A DNA stretch of 40,788 nucleotides from Streptomyces diastatochromogenes (GCA_001418405.1 LIQL01000470.1:830-41617); one strand, 5' to 3'. Numbered from the stretch's first letter, positions 8,547 through 19,389 are shown. Translations and numbers: made by a program. Notes: generated by a model not told the origin, from the letters alone.

Positions 8547-9148
8547 GCGGGGCGACCGCCCGGGTGGGGCGCGTGGAGCGCACCACCAAGGAGACGACGG
8601 TGCTGGTCGAGATCGATCTCGACGGCACCGGCCAGGTCGACGTCTCGACCGGCGTCGGCTTCTACGACCACATGCTCGACCAGCTCGGCCGGCACGGCCT
8701 CTTCGACCTCAAGGTCAAGACCGACGGCGATCTGCACATCGACACCCACCACACCATCGAGGACACCGCCCTCGCGCTGGGCGCCGCCTTCAAGCAGGCG
8801 CTCGGCGACAAGGTCGGCATCTACCGCTTCGGCAACTGCACCGTCCCGCTGGACGAGTCGCTCGCCCAGGTGACCGTCGACCTCTCCGGCCGCCCGTACC
8901 TGGTGCACACCGAGCCGGAGACCATGGCGCCGATGATCGGCACCTACGACACCACGATGACCCGGCACATCCTGGAGTCGTTCGTCGCCCAGGCGCAGAT
9001 CGCCCTGCACGTCCACGTGCCCTACGGCCGCAACGCCCACCACATCGTGGAGTGCCAGTTCAAGGCACTCGCCCGGGCGCTGCGCTACGCCAGCGAGCGC
9101 GACCCGCGGGCGGCCGGCATCCTGCCGTCCACGAAGGGCGCGCTGTAA
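8543..9148 (+). CDS. hisB: Imidazoleglycerol-phosphate dehydratase
   Basis: Dehydrates imidazole glycerol phosphate to imidazole acetol phosphate; Mn-dependent. 201 residues, the monofunctional actinobacterial form without a phosphatase domain. Two internal half-repeats each carry metal-binding His clusters: [16 protein letters not shown] with DTHHTIED in the first, and THILE-like TRHILESF with [17 protein letters not shown] in the second. ATG overlaps the hisC stop (ATGA). Its TAA overlaps the ATG of the small membrane gene that follows (TAATG). Confidence 0.98.
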   Translation: MSGATARVGRVERTTKETTVLVEIDLDGTGQVDVSTGVGFYDHMLDQLGRHGLFDLKVKTDGDLHIDTHHTIEDTALALGAAFKQALGDKVGIYRFGNCTVPLDESLAQVTVDLSGRPYLVHTEPETMAPMIGTYDTTMTRHILESFVAQAQIALHVHVPYGRNAHHIVECQFKALARALRYASERDPRAAGILPSTKGAL

Positions 9149-9312
9149 TGAACGGTCTGTCCACCGTCTTCATCCTGGTGGGGCTCTTCCTGCTCGGCGG
9201 GGTGTACTCGTTCTGGAAGCAGAAGATCCCCAAGTCCGTGATCGTCCTGATGGCCATCGCCTCGGCGATGTGCCTGGTGGCGGGTGTGATGCGACTGGAG
9301 GTGTGGAATTGA
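9148..9312 (+). CDS. Small two-helix membrane protein in the his operon (54 aa)
   Basis: 54 residues with two hydrophobic helices: about 5-22 ([18 protein letters not shown]) and about 32-49 ([18 protein letters not shown]), joined by a short basic loop WKQKIPK. It is coupled on both sides: ATG overlaps the hisB stop (TAATG) and its TGA overlaps the hisH TTG. I recall a small gene at this place in other streptomycetes, but no function is known to me. The loop charge suggests an inside loop. It has no obvious role in histidine chemistry. Confidence 0.85.
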   Translation: MNGLSTVFILVGLFLLGGVYSFWKQKIPKSVIVLMAIASAMCLVAGVMRLEVWN

Positions 9313-9962
9313 GCGCCGCGCAGTCGCCGGCCAAGAAGGTCGTCGTCTTCGACTACGGCTTCGGCAACGTCCGCTCCGCCGAGCGCGCCCTGGCGCACGT
9401 CGGCGCGGACGTGGAGATCACCCGTGACTACGACACCGCGATGAACGCCGACGGGCTGCTGGTGCCCGGCGTCGGCGCGTTCGCCGCCTGCATGCGCGGT
9501 CTGCGAGAAGCCCGCGGCGACTGGATCGTCGGCCGCCGACTGGCCGGTGGCCGTCCGGTGATGGGCATCTGCGTCGGCATGCAGGTCCTCTTCGGCCGGG
9601 GCATCGAGCACGGCGTGGAGACCGCCGGCCTGGACGAGTGGCCCGGCACGGTCGGCCCGCTCAAGGCCGAGGTGGTCCCGCACATGGGCTGGAACACCGT
9701 CCGCGCCGCCGCGGACTCCCAGCTCTTCGCCGGGCAGCCCGCCGACGCCCGCTACTACTTCGTGCACTCCTACGCGGTCCACGACTGGGAGCTGGAGATC
9801 GGCAACGAGCACCTCGCGCCGCCCAAGGTCACCTGGGCCACGCACGGCGAGCCGTTCGTGGCCGCGGTCGAGAACGGCGCGCTGTGGGCCACCCAGTTCC
9901 ACCCCGAGAAGTCCGGCGACGCCGGTGCCCAGCTCCTCACCAACTGGATCAGAACCCTGTGA
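9309..9962 (+). CDS. hisH: Imidazole glycerol phosphate synthase, glutamine amidotransferase subunit
   Basis: Class I glutaminase that feeds ammonia to HisF. 217 residues from TTG 9309. Nucleophile Cys88 in GICVGMQ, and the catalytic His/Glu pair in QFHPEKSG near the C-terminus. TTG is preferred because GGAGGTG lies exactly 5 nt before it and it overlaps the previous stop (TTGA). GTG 9303 is an alternative but lies only 2-3 nt after that ribosome binding site. The subunits HisH and HisF are separated by hisA and a RidA gene. Overlaps the hisA start by GTGA. Confidence 0.96.
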   Translation: MSAAQSPAKKVVVFDYGFGNVRSAERALAHVGADVEITRDYDTAMNADGLLVPGVGAFAACMRGLREARGDWIVGRRLAGGRPVMGICVGMQVLFGRGIEHGVETAGLDEWPGTVGPLKAEVVPHMGWNTVRAAADSQLFAGQPADARYYFVHSYAVHDWELEIGNEHLAPPKVTWATHGEPFVAAVENGALWATQFHPEKSGDAGAQLLTNWIRTL

Positions 9963-10699
9963 ACCCCGTGAACGCTGTGAAGAAGCTTGAACTGCTGCCC
10001 GCCGTCGACGTCCGCGACGGCCAGGCCGTCCGCCTGGTGCACGGCGAGTCCGGCTCCGAGACGTCCTACGGCGACCCGTTGCAGGCCGCCCTGACCTGGC
10101 AGCGGGCCGGCGCCGAGTGGCTGCACCTGGTCGACCTGGACGCCGCCTTCGGCACCGGTGACAACCGCGCGCAGATCGCCGAGGTCGCCCGCTCCATGGA
10201 CATCAAGGTCGAGCTGTCCGGCGGCATCCGCGACGACGACTCGCTGGCCGCCGCGCTGGCCACCGGCTGCACCCGGGTCAACATCGGCACCGCGGCGCTG
10301 GAGGACCCGGAATGGGTCGCCAAGATCATCGCCGAGCACGGCGACAAGATCGCGGTCGGCCTGGACGTCCGCGGCACCACCCTGCGCGGCCGCGGCTGGA
10401 CCCGGGACGGCGGCGACCTCTACGAGACGCTGGCCCGCCTGGACTCCGAGGGCTGCGCCCGCTACGTCGTCACCGACATCAACAAGGACGGCACGCTCCA
10501 GGGCCCCAACCTGGAACTGCTCAAGAACGTCTGCGCGGCCACCGACCGCCCCGTCGTCGCCTCCGGCGGCGTCTCCTCCCTCGACGACCTGCGGGCGATC
10601 GCCGCGCTGGTGCCCGAGGGCGTCGAGGGCTCCATCGTCGGCAAGGCGCTCTACGCGAAGGCGTTCACCCTCGAAGAGGCACTGGCGGCGGTGTCGTAG
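9959..10699 (+). CDS. priA: Bifunctional HisA/TrpF isomerase (PriA)
   Basis: Beta/alpha-barrel isomerase. In streptomycetes and mycobacteria this family converts both ProFAR (histidine step) and phosphoribosyl anthranilate (tryptophan step). Catalytic Asp17 is in [10 protein letters not shown], and the second Asp is in [16 protein letters not shown]. Phosphate-binding Gly motifs are in ELSGGIRDD and VVASGGVSS. The sequence closely resembles the Streptomyces PriA I remember, and no trpF occurs near trpC, which supports dual function. GTG 9959 overlaps the hisH stop as elsewhere in the operon; GTG 9977 would give the usual 240-residue length. No clear ribosome binding site. Confidence 0.96.
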   Translation: MNPVNAVKKLELLPAVDVRDGQAVRLVHGESGSETSYGDPLQAALTWQRAGAEWLHLVDLDAAFGTGDNRAQIAEVARSMDIKVELSGGIRDDDSLAAALATGCTRVNIGTAALEDPEWVAKIIAEHGDKIAVGLDVRGTTLRGRGWTRDGGDLYETLARLDSEGCARYVVTDINKDGTLQGPNLELLKNVCAATDRPVVASGGVSSLDDLRAIAALVPEGVEGSIVGKALYAKAFTLEEALAAVS

Positions 10700-10736
10700 C
10701 CGCGGGTGCGCAACCGACCACATGGGAGGCGGCGTG

Positions 10737-11147
10737 ATGAGCATCGAGCGCGTACGGACCGACAGTCCGTGGGAAGAGACCATCGGCTTCGCGCGCGCGG
10801 TGGCCGCCGGCGACCGGGTCCTGGTCGCCGGCACCATGCCGCTGGTCGGCGGCGTCCTCCAGGGCGAGGGTGACCCCTACGTCCAGACCAAGGTCGCCTT
10901 CGGGAACGCGCTGGCGGCGCTCAAACCCTTCGGGCTGGGCGCCGCCGACGTGCTGCGCACCCGGATGTACCTGACCCACCTGCGGGACGCGGACGCCGCC
11001 GCCCGCGCCCACCGCGAACTGTTCGAAGCCGCCCCACCCGCCACGACCCTGGTCGTGGTCTCCGGCTTCGTCGACTCCCGCGTCCTGGTGGAAGTAGAAC
11101 TAGAAGCGTTCCGGGACCTGTCCCCGGAAACCGAGCGAGAGGGCTGA
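10737..11147 (+). CDS. RidA/YjgF family protein
   Basis: 136 residues, Rid superfamily. Canonical RidA hydrolyses reactive enamines/imines such as 2-aminoacrylate, protecting PLP enzymes. Seen here: VLVAGTMPL near the N-terminus, [31 protein letters not shown] in the middle (family Q..N...L..AG....V), and [25 protein letters not shown] at the end, with the Arg that binds the substrate carboxylate. ATG 10737 has GGAGG 7 nt upstream. It sits between hisA and hisF, with 37 bp before it and 5 bp after it, so it is part of the his operon. Which Rid subgroup it belongs to is not settled. Confidence 0.93.
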   Translation: MSIERVRTDSPWEETIGFARAVAAGDRVLVAGTMPLVGGVLQGEGDPYVQTKVAFGNALAALKPFGLGAADVLRTRMYLTHLRDADAAARAHRELFEAAPPATTLVVVSGFVDSRVLVEVELEAFRDLSPETEREG

Positions 11148-11152
11148 ACGAC

Positions 11153-11908
11153 ATGACCCTGGCGGTCCGCGTCATTCCCTGCCTGGACGTCGACAACGGC
11201 CGTGTCGTCAAGGGCGTCAACTTCCAGAACCTCCGTGACGCCGGGGACCCGGTCGAGATGGCGAAGGTCTACGGCGACGAGGGCGCCGACGAACTGACCT
11301 TCCTCGACATCACCGCCTCCTCCGGCAACCGCGAGACCACCTACGACGTGGTCCGCCGCACCGCCGAGCAGGTCTTCATCCCGCTCACCGTCGGCGGCGG
11401 GGTGCGCACCGCACAGGACGTCGACAAGCTGCTGCGGGCCGGCGCCGACAAGGTCGGCGTCAACACCGCGGCGATCGCCCGCCCGGAGCTGATCAAGGAG
11501 ATCGCCGAGCGGTTCGGCAGTCAGGTGCTGGTGCTCTCCGTCGACGCCCGCCGCACCGCGTCGGGGTCCTTCGAGGTCACCACCCACGGCGGCCGCCGTT
11601 CGGCCGGGATCGACGCCGTCGAATGGGCGCACCGGGCCGCGGAGTTGGGCGCCGGCGAGATCCTGTTGAACTCCATGGACGCCGACGGCACCAAGGACGG
11701 CTACGACGTGGAGATGATCGAGGCGGTGCGCCGGCACGTCAGCGTCCCGGTGATCGCCTCCGGCGGCGCCGGCAAACTCACCGACTTCGCCCCCGCGGTG
11801 GCGGCCGGCGCCGACGCGGTCCTGGCCGCCTCCGTCTTCCACTTCGGCGACCTGCGCATCGGCGAGGTCAAGGGCGCGCTGCGGGAGGCGGGACACCCGG
11901 TGCGGTGA
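11153..11908 (+). CDS. hisF: Imidazole glycerol phosphate synthase, cyclase subunit
   Basis: Beta/alpha-barrel subunit that uses HisH-derived ammonia to make IGP and AICAR. 251 residues, full length. First catalytic Asp12 in [16 protein letters not shown]; the other in VLSVDARR. Gly-rich phosphate sites are TVGGGVRT and [21 protein letters not shown] [17 protein letters not shown] is a family hallmark. Last gene of the plus-strand his operon, followed 29 bp later by a strong terminator. Confidence 0.98.
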   Translation: MTLAVRVIPCLDVDNGRVVKGVNFQNLRDAGDPVEMAKVYGDEGADELTFLDITASSGNRETTYDVVRRTAEQVFIPLTVGGGVRTAQDVDKLLRAGADKVGVNTAAIARPELIKEIAERFGSQVLVLSVDARRTASGSFEVTTHGGRRSAGIDAVEWAHRAAELGAGEILLNSMDADGTKDGYDVEMIEAVRRHVSVPVIASGGAGKLTDFAPAVAAGADAVLAASVFHFGDLRIGEVKGALREAGHPVR

Positions 11909-11937
11909 CGTCCCGCGTGCGGGCCCGGTGCCCGCAC

Positions 11938-11981
11938 CGCACGGGGCCCCCGCCGCGTCCTCGCGGTGGGGGCCCCGTGCG
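11938..11981. terminator. Bidirectional terminator between hisF and sdhB
   Basis: 20-bp stem with a single G-U wobble and a 4-nt TCCT loop (left arm 11938-11957, right arm 11962-11981). It lies between two convergent genes. Confidence 0.85.
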
Positions 11982-11999
11982 TTCAAGGCCCGCGCCGGG

Positions 12000-12772
12000 T
12001 CAGCGCTTCTTGCGGACCGCCCGGACGAACTCCCGGTTCATCTTGGTGATGCTGAACAGCGGGATGCCCTTGGGGCAGGCGGTGGCGCACTCGCCGGCCA
12101 GGGTGCAGCCGCCGAACCCCTCGTCGTCCATCTGGGCCACCATGTCCAGCACCCGGGTCTCGCGCTCCGGGGCGCCCTGCGGCAGCACGTTGAGGTGGTT
12201 GACCTTGGCGGAGGTGAAGAGCATCGCCGCCCCGTTGGGGCAGGCCGCGACGCAGGCGCCGCAGCCGATGCACTCGGCGTGTTCGAAGGCGAAGTCGGCG
12301 TCCGGCTTGGGCACCGGTGTGGCGTGCGCCTCGGGGGCGGCGCCGGTCGGCGCGGTGACGTAGCCGCCGGCCTGGATGATCCGGTCGAAGGCCGAGCGGT
12401 CCACGACCAGGTCCTTCACCACCGGGAACGCCGCGGCCCGCCACGGCTCGATGTCGATGGTGTCGCCGTCCTGGAAGGAGCGCATGTGGAGCTGGCACGT
12501 GGTGGTCCGCTCCGGGCCGTGCGCATCGCCGTTGATGACGAGTGAGCACGCGCCGCAGATGCCCTCGCGGCAGTCGTGGTCGAAGGCGACCGGGTCCTCG
12601 CCCTTGAGGATGAGTTCCTCGTTGAGGGTGTCGAGCATCTCCAGGAACGACATGTCCGGGGAGATGCCGTCCACCTCGTACGTGGACATGGTGCCCGGTG
12701 CGTCGGCGTTCTTCTGGCGCCAGACGCGCAGGGTGAGGGACATCGCGGGGGTCGTCCCCCGGGGGGCGGCGG

Positions 12773-12776
<4 letters not shown>
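12000..12776 (-). CDS. sdhB: Succinate dehydrogenase/fumarate reductase iron-sulfur subunit
   Basis: Carries electrons from the flavoprotein to the membrane cytochrome. 258 residues. The [2Fe-2S] ligands are in [16 protein letters not shown], the [4Fe-4S] ligands in [14 protein letters not shown], and the [3Fe-4S] ligands in [15 protein letters not shown]. Its ATG overlaps the sdhA stop by ATGA and a GGAG lies upstream inside sdhA. ATG 12743 ([10 protein letters not shown]) is an alternative start. Third gene of the sdhCAB operon, ending at the terminator shared with hisF. Confidence 0.97.
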
Positions 12777-14719
<1,943 letters not shown>

Positions 14720-14721
14720 GG

Positions 14722-15471
14722 TCAGCTCACCAATCCGGTCATGACGCCCACGGGGACGGCGATGAAGCCCAGGGTCAGCACCAGCGCGAGCACGTCGGCC
14801 AGGGTCTTCAGGAGGCGGTCGCGGCTCCGGCTGCCGGCGCCGAGGGTCTGCGCGGCGCTCCAGAAGCCGTGCCGGACGTGCAGGCCCAGCGCGAGCATCG
14901 CGACGAGGTAGATGACGTTGCCGTACCAGGTGGAGAAGGTGTCCACGACGTTCTGGTACGGGTGGCCCGGCTGGAAGCCGCCGGCGTGCACGGTGCCGGT
15001 GGTCAGGTCGAGCACGTGCCAGACGATGAACAGGCCGAGGATGATCCCGCCCCACCGCATCGTGCGGGTGGCGTAGCTGGCCCGCGGCTTCTTGTGCACG
15101 TACTTGGTCGGGCGGGCCCTGATGTCGCGCCTGCTGAGCTGGTACGCGGAGGTGGCGTGCGCGACGACGGCGGCCACGAGGACCACGCGGAACACCCAGA
15201 GCGTCCACTCGTAGTGCATGAACGGCTCGCCGAGGGTGCGCAGCCAGTGCGCGTATCCGTTGAAGGTGGCGGGCCCGAAGAAGATCTTCAGGTTGCCGAA
15301 CATGTGGACGACGAGGTAGCCGAGCATGATCAGGCCGCTGACGGCCATCACTGTCTTCTTGCCGACGGTGGAGTCCCACAGTGCGCGCCCGCCCGTCGGC
15401 CGACCGCCGGGGCGCCGTGGCGCGGGGTTCTTCTTCGGCGGCCGTTGGTCCGTCCGTGTTGCCAGTGCCAT
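14722..15471 (-). CDS. sdhC: Succinate dehydrogenase cytochrome b subunit (b558 type)
   Basis: Single membrane anchor of about 249 residues with five predicted helices: [80 protein letters not shown] and [17 protein letters not shown]. His residues in [24 protein letters not shown] and LHVRHG are placed for two heme b ligands each. This fits the B. subtilis b558 family. ATG 15471 (MALATRTDQ) is chosen; ATG 15501 would add ten residues. First gene of the operon, divergent from the LysR gene. Confidence 0.94.
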   Translation of the reverse strand: MALATRTDQRPPKKNPAPRRPGGRPTGGRALWDSTVGKKTVMAVSGLIMLGYLVVHMFGNLKIFFGPATFNGYAHWLRTLGEPFMHYEWTLWVFRVVLVAAVVAHATSAYQLSRRDIRARPTKYVHKKPRASYATRTMRWGGIILGLFIVWHVLDLTTGTVHAGGFQPGHPYQNVVDTFSTWYGNVIYLVAMLALGLHVRHGFWSAAQTLGAGSRSRDRLLKTLADVLALVLTLGFIAVPVGVMTGLVS

Positions 15472-15528
15472 GAGTCCCGACGGTAGGGACGCGTCCGCCA
15501 TCAGTCCAAGACATGGTCCAGCTGATCT

Positions 15529-15547
15529 CGATAGGCTGGCCCTATCG
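15529..15547. promoter_or_regulatory. LysR-type operator palindrome between sdhC and lysR genes
   Basis: CGATAGG-CTGGC-CCTATCG, a perfect 7-5-7 palindrome that contains the T-N11-A core (ATAG-N7-CTAT) typical of LysR boxes. It overlaps the expected -35 region of the lysR gene and lies 58 bp upstream of sdhC. Confidence 0.72.
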
Positions 15548-15553
15548 TTGCCT

Positions 15554-15559
15554 TATATT
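15554..15559 (+). promoter_or_regulatory. -10 box TATATT, leaderless lysR promoter
   Basis: TATATT, then 6 nt, then the ATG at 15566. It is unusually AT-rich for this window. The LysR palindrome ends 7 bp before it, suggesting autoregulation. Confidence 0.6.
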
Positions 15560-15565
15560 CCCCTT

Positions 15566-16465
15566 ATGCAGCTACAACAGCTCCGCTACTTCACGGCCGT
15601 GGCCGACACCCGCCACTTCACCCGCGCCGCCGAACGCGAACACGTCGCCCAACCCTCGCTCTCCCAGCAGATCCGGTCCCTGGAACGGGAGTTGGGGGCC
15701 GAGCTCTTCCACCGCGCCCGCGGCCACATCACCCTCACCGACGCCGGCGAAACCCTGCTGCCGCTCGCCCGCCGGATCCTCGCCGACACCGAGACCGCCC
15801 GCCGCGAGGTCCAGGAGGTCGCCCAACTGCGCCGCGGCCGGCTCCGCCTCGGCGCCCCGCCCAGCCTCTGCGCCAGCCTCGTCCCCGATGTGCTCAGCGC
15901 CTTCCACGCCGCCTACCCGGGCGTCGACCTGATCGTCAGCGAGGACGGATCCCAGGACCTGGTCCGGGCCCTGGCCGACGGCGACCTGGACCTGGCGCTG
16001 ATCATCACGCCGCTGCCCGGCCAGGCCCCGGCCCTTGCCACCGCGGAGCTGCTGCGCGAGGAACTGGTGGTGGTCTCCGCCCCCGGCCGCCCGGCACCGG
16101 TGACCGGCCGGCGCACCCGGATCCGCGTCGAGGACCTCCGCGGCCGCCCCCTCGCGATGTTCCGCCGCGGCTACGACCTGCGGGAATTCACCACGGCCGC
16201 GTGCCGCGCGGCCGGCTTCGAGCCGACCTTCACCGTCGAGGGCGGCGAGATGGACGCGGTCCTCGGCTTCGTCCGGGCCGGGCTCGGCATCGCCGTCGTC
16301 CCCAGCATGGTCGCCGAACGCTCCGGCCTGCGCATCACGCCGTTCGCCACCCCCGGCATGCACCGCGTGATCTCCGTGGCCCACCGCGGCGACGTCTCAC
16401 CGCCGCGCGCCGCCCGCGAACTGGACCGCATCCTGCGCGCGCACCTGGCCGACGACGCGTCCTGA
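15566..16465 (+). CDS. LysR family transcriptional regulator
   Basis: 299-residue regulator. N-terminal winged helix-turn-helix in about 1-60 (QLQQLRYFTAVADTRHFTRA, then QPSLSQQIRSLERELG), with the classic LysR linker helix. The effector domain at about 90-295 includes GRLRLGAPPS, DGDLDLALI and GEMDAVLGFVRAGLGIAVVPS. Divergent from sdhCAB with a perfect LysR-type palindrome between, so it most likely controls sdhCAB and itself. Effector unknown. The start is set by a -10 box 6 nt upstream and no ribosome binding site. Confidence 0.93.
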   Translation: MQLQQLRYFTAVADTRHFTRAAEREHVAQPSLSQQIRSLERELGAELFHRARGHITLTDAGETLLPLARRILADTETARREVQEVAQLRRGRLRLGAPPSLCASLVPDVLSAFHAAYPGVDLIVSEDGSQDLVRALADGDLDLALIITPLPGQAPALATAELLREELVVVSAPGRPAPVTGRRTRIRVEDLRGRPLAMFRRGYDLREFTTAACRAAGFEPTFTVEGGEMDAVLGFVRAGLGIAVVPSMVAERSGLRITPFATPGMHRVISVAHRGDVSPPRAARELDRILRAHLADDAS

Positions 16466-16505
16466 GGGGCGGCGCCCGCCGGGGAAGGCCCCGGCCCGCG
16501 CCCCG

Positions 16506-17138
16506 TCAGACGCCCAGCTTCGCCGCCCGCAGCTTCGCCACCGCGTCCTGCTCGCCGTCCAGCTCCACCTTCGCCGCGTCCAGCCGGCCGAAGGCGAACA
16601 TCGTCAGCTCACCCGGCTCGCCGGTGACCGTCACCACCGGAGCGCCCCGGTGCGCCACCACGGTCTGCCCGTCCGGCCGCCGCAGCACCACGCCGACCGG
16701 CGCCTTCCGGCCCAGCACCCGGGCCGCCCGCTCCAGCCTCGCCCACAGCGCGTCCGCGAAGACCGGGTCCAGCTCGCGCGGCGTCCAGTCCGGCTGGGCC
16801 CGCCGCACGTCCTCGGCGTGCACGTAGAACTCGACGGTGTTCGACGCCTCGTCGATCTGCTTGAGTGCGAACGGCGACATCTTCGGCGGACCCGTCCTGA
16901 TCAGGCCGATCAGCTCCTCGTACGGCTTCGCCGCGAACTCCGCCTGCACCCGCTCCAGCCGCCCCGCCAGCGGCTTCAGCACGATCCCCGCGGACGCGTC
17001 CGTGCGCCGCTCGCGGACCACCAGGTGCGCGGCCAGATCCCGCGTCGTCCAGTCGTCGCAGAGCGTCGGCGCCTCCGGGCCCGCGCTCTCCAACAAGTCG
17101 GCCAGAAGGAGCCGTTCACGCTTCGCATGGGTCGACAT
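16506..17138 (-). CDS. TIGR03085 family metal-binding protein (DinB/MDMPI-like)
   Basis: 210 residues, four-helix DinB-like fold related to mycothiol-dependent maleylpyruvate isomerase. N-terminal [19 protein letters not shown], then [19 protein letters not shown] with the first metal His; [14 protein letters not shown] holds the later His/Glu ligands (H-x-x-D/E pattern). The C-terminal part [19 protein letters not shown] resembles the MDMPI C-terminal domain. Probably uses mycothiol or acts on small thiol substrates; reaction unknown. ATG 17138 with TAGGCT 6 nt upstream. Confidence 0.88.
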   Translation of the reverse strand: MSTHAKRERLLLADLLESAGPEAPTLCDDWTTRDLAAHLVVRERRTDASAGIVLKPLAGRLERVQAEFAAKPYEELIGLIRTGPPKMSPFALKQIDEASNTVEFYVHAEDVRRAQPDWTPRELDPVFADALWARLERAARVLGRKAPVGVVLRRPDGQTVVAHRGAPVVTVTGEPGELTMFAFGRLDAAKVELDGEQDAVAKLRAAKLGV

Positions 17139-17144
17139 ACCGCC

Positions 17145-17150
17145 AGCCTA
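17145..17150 (-). promoter_or_regulatory. -10 box TAGGCT, leaderless promoter of the TIGR03085 gene
   Basis: TAGGCT on the minus strand, 6 nt before ATG 17138, with no ribosome binding site. Confidence 0.6.
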
Positions 17151-17203
17151 CGACCGCTGCGGCTCCCCTGCCACGGCGCACCCGCCCCGGCCCCGCGCCG
17201 CCG

Positions 17204-17374
17204 TCACCAGTGCAGCACGACCACCGCCACCACCACGGCCGCCACCAGCGACGCCACGAACACCGCCGCCAACACCCGCACCGCGACCTTCGCCGTCCGG
17301 TCCGGATCCGGCGGTGGCGCAGCGGGGGGCGCGGCGGTGTTGCCGGCGCGTGCGTCCGGGGGCTGCTGGTCCAT
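17204..17374 (-). CDS. Small single-helix membrane protein (56 aa)
   Basis: 56 residues: a Pro/Ala-rich N-terminus ([17 protein letters not shown]), [11 protein letters not shown], then one hydrophobic helix, [20 protein letters not shown], ending LHW. Divergent from hisI. ATG 17374 is favoured over GTG 17392 because CATCCT, a possible -10 hexamer (17381-17386), ends 6 nt before it. Function unknown. It could be a chance frame, but codon bias and clean topology favour a real gene. Confidence 0.6.
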   Translation of the reverse strand: MDQQPPDARAGNTAAPPAAPPPDPDRTAKVAVRVLAAVFVASLVAAVVVAVVVLHW

Positions 17375-17394
17375 TCCAGCAGGATGCCGCACGG

Positions 17395-17400
17395 CACAAT
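17395..17400 (+). promoter_or_regulatory. -10 box CACAAT, leaderless hisI promoter
   Basis: CACAAT, 6 nt, then ATG 17407. It lies back-to-back with the possible -10 of the small divergent gene. Confidence 0.55.
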
Positions 17401-17406
17401 GGACCC

Positions 17407-17787
17407 ATGACCAGCAGTCGCGCCACCGCCCCCGCCCTGGACCCCGCCATCGCCGCCCGCCTCAAGCGCGACGCCGACGGCCTCTTCCCGGCCATCGCCC
17501 AGCAGTACGACACCGGGGAAGTGCTCATGCTCGGCTGGATGGACGACGAGGCGCTGCACCGCACCCTCACCACCGGCCGCTGCACGTACTGGTCCCGCAG
17601 CCGCCGGGAATACTGGGTCAAGGGCGACACCTCCGGGCACGTCCAGTACGTGAAGTCCGTCGCCCTCGACTGCGACGCCGACACCGTGCTGGTCAAGGTC
17701 GACCAGGTCGGGGCGGCCTGCCACACCGGCGCCCGCACCTGCTTCGACGCCGACGTGCTGGCCGACGCACCCACCGCCGACCAGTAG
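17407..17787 (+). CDS. hisI: Phosphoribosyl-AMP cyclohydrolase
   Basis: Third step of histidine synthesis: opens the adenine ring of PR-AMP using zinc. 126 residues, monofunctional; HisE is separate and not in the window. Motifs: [58 protein letters not shown] and ARTCF, with the three conserved Cys that bind zinc. It is separated from the main his operon by the sdh block. Its TAG stop forms part of the trpE -10 box. Confidence 0.97.
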   Translation: MTSSRATAPALDPAIAARLKRDADGLFPAIAQQYDTGEVLMLGWMDDEALHRTLTTGRCTYWSRSRREYWVKGDTSGHVQYVKSVALDCDADTVLVKVDQVGAACHTGARTCFDADVLADAPTADQ

Positions 17788-17790
17788 GCT
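17785..17790 (+). promoter_or_regulatory. -10 box TAGGCT, leaderless trpE promoter overlapping the hisI stop
   Basis: TAGGCT with its first three bases being the hisI stop codon, then 8 nt and the trpE ATG at 17799. No ribosome binding site or leader peptide can fit. Confidence 0.62.
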
Positions 17791-17798
17791 CCGCTGCC

Positions 17799-19334
17799 AT
17801 GACCACGGGAACCACCGGCACCGCCGCACCGGACCTCGACACCTTCCGCACGCTCGCCAAGGACCGACGGGTCATCCCCGTCACCCGGCGCCTCCTGGCG
17901 GACGGCGACACCCCGGTCGGCCTCTACCGCAAGCTCGCCGCCGAGCGCCCCGGCACCTTCCTCCTCGAATCCGCCGAGAACGGCCGCACGTGGTCGCGGT
18001 ACTCGTTCATCGGCGTCCGCAGCGCCGCGACGCTCACCACCCGCGACGGGCAGGCGCACTGGCTCGGCACCCCGCCCGTCGGCGTCCCCACCGGCGGTGA
18101 CCCGCTCGACGCGCTGCGCGCCACCGTCGAGACCCTGCACACGCCCCGCGACCTCATCGAGGGCGAGGGCCTGCCGCCCTTCACCGGCGGCATGGTCGGC
18201 TACCTCGGCTACGACATCGTGCGCCGCCTGGAGAAGGTCGGCGACCACGCCACCGACGACCTCGGCCTGCCCGAGCTCACCATGCTGCTCACCTCCGACC
18301 TCGCGGTCCTGGACCACTGGAGCGGCACGGTCCTGCTGATCGCCAACGCGATCAACCACAACGACCTGGAAACCGGCATCGACGAGGCGTACGCGGACGC
18401 GGTGGCCCGTCTGGACGCCATGGCCGACGACCTGTCCCGCCCCGCGCCCGCGAGCGCCGCCGCGCTCCCGCCGACCTCCGTGCCCACCTACACCGGCAAG
18501 TGGGGCGGCGAGGCGTTCATGGCCGCCGTCGAGGACGTCAAGGAGCGCATCCGCGCCGGCGAGGCGTTCCAGGTGGTGCCCTCGCAGCGGTTCGAAACCC
18601 CCTGCACGGCCAGCGCGTTGGACGTCTACCGCGTGCTGCGGGCCACCAACCCCAGCCCGTACATGTACCTCTTCCGCTTCGAGGGCGACGACGGCCGCGC
18701 CTTCGACGTGGTCGGCTCCAGCCCCGAGGCGCTGGTCAAGGTCGAGGACGGCCGGGCCATGGTGCACCCCATCGCCGGCACCCGCCCACGCGGCGCGACC
18801 GTCCAGGAGGACCAGGCGCTCGCCGACGAGTTGATGGCCGACCCCAAGGAGCGCGCCGAGCACCTGATGCTGGTCGACCTGGGCCGCAACGACCTGGGCC
18901 GGGTCTGCGAGCCCGGCAGCGTGGAGGTGGTCGACTTCATGTCCGTCGAGCGCTACAGCCACGTCATGCACATCGTCTCCACGGTCACCGGCACGGTCGC
19001 CGCCGGCCGCACCGCCTTCGACGTGCTCACCGCCTGCTTCCCCGCCGGCACTCTCTCCGGCGCCCCCAAGCCGCGCGCCCTGCAGATCATCGACGAGCTG
19101 GAACCGACCCGGCGCGGCATCTACGGCGGCTGCGTGGGCTACCTGGACTTCGCCGGCGACTCCGACACCGCCATCGCCATCCGCACCGCCCTGCTGCGCG
19201 ACGGCACCGCCTACGTCCAGGCCGGCGCCGGAATCGTCGCCGACTCCGACCCGGTCGCCGAGGACACCGAGTGCCGCAACAAGGCCGCGGCCGTCCTGCG
19301 CGCCGTGCACACCGCCAACCACCTGGGAAAATGA
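17799..19334 (+). CDS. trpE: Anthranilate synthase component I
   Basis: Makes anthranilate from chorismate with ammonia from TrpG (not in window). 511 residues. The N-terminal half has the feedback-site region LLESAENGRTWSRYSFIG. The chorismate-binding half includes GEAFQVVPSQRFE, YMYLFRFEG, VGSSPEALVKV, HPIAGTRPRG, LMLVDLGRNDLGRVC, FPAGTLSGAPKPRA and GGCVGYLDFAGD. Stand-alone, not fused to TrpG. The promoter is leaderless, so classical leader-peptide attenuation at trpE is unlikely here. Confidence 0.97.
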   Translation: MTTGTTGTAAPDLDTFRTLAKDRRVIPVTRRLLADGDTPVGLYRKLAAERPGTFLLESAENGRTWSRYSFIGVRSAATLTTRDGQAHWLGTPPVGVPTGGDPLDALRATVETLHTPRDLIEGEGLPPFTGGMVGYLGYDIVRRLEKVGDHATDDLGLPELTMLLTSDLAVLDHWSGTVLLIANAINHNDLETGIDEAYADAVARLDAMADDLSRPAPASAAALPPTSVPTYTGKWGGEAFMAAVEDVKERIRAGEAFQVVPSQRFETPCTASALDVYRVLRATNPSPYMYLFRFEGDDGRAFDVVGSSPEALVKVEDGRAMVHPIAGTRPRGATVQEDQALADELMADPKERAEHLMLVDLGRNDLGRVCEPGSVEVVDFMSVERYSHVMHIVSTVTGTVAAGRTAFDVLTACFPAGTLSGAPKPRALQIIDELEPTRRGIYGGCVGYLDFAGDSDTAIAIRTALLRDGTAYVQAGAGIVADSDPVAEDTECRNKAAAVLRAVHTANHLGK

Positions 19335-19349
19335 CCCGGCGCACCCCCG

Positions 19350-19375
19350 CCCACCGGCGCACCGGGGCCGGTGGG
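19350..19375 (+). terminator. Hairpin after trpE, probable terminator
   Basis: Perfect 9-bp inverted repeat (CCCACCGGC / GCCGGTGGG) with an 8-nt loop, 16 bp after the trpE stop and immediately before the next gene's -10 box. Confidence 0.6.
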
Positions 19376-19376
19376 C

Positions 19377-19382
19377 GATAGT
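19377..19382 (+). promoter_or_regulatory. -10 box GATAGT, leaderless promoter of the TIGR02234 gene
   Basis: GATAGT, 7 nt, then GTG 19390. No ribosome binding site; directly follows the trpE terminator. Confidence 0.55.
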
Positions 19383-19389
19383 GGTACGC

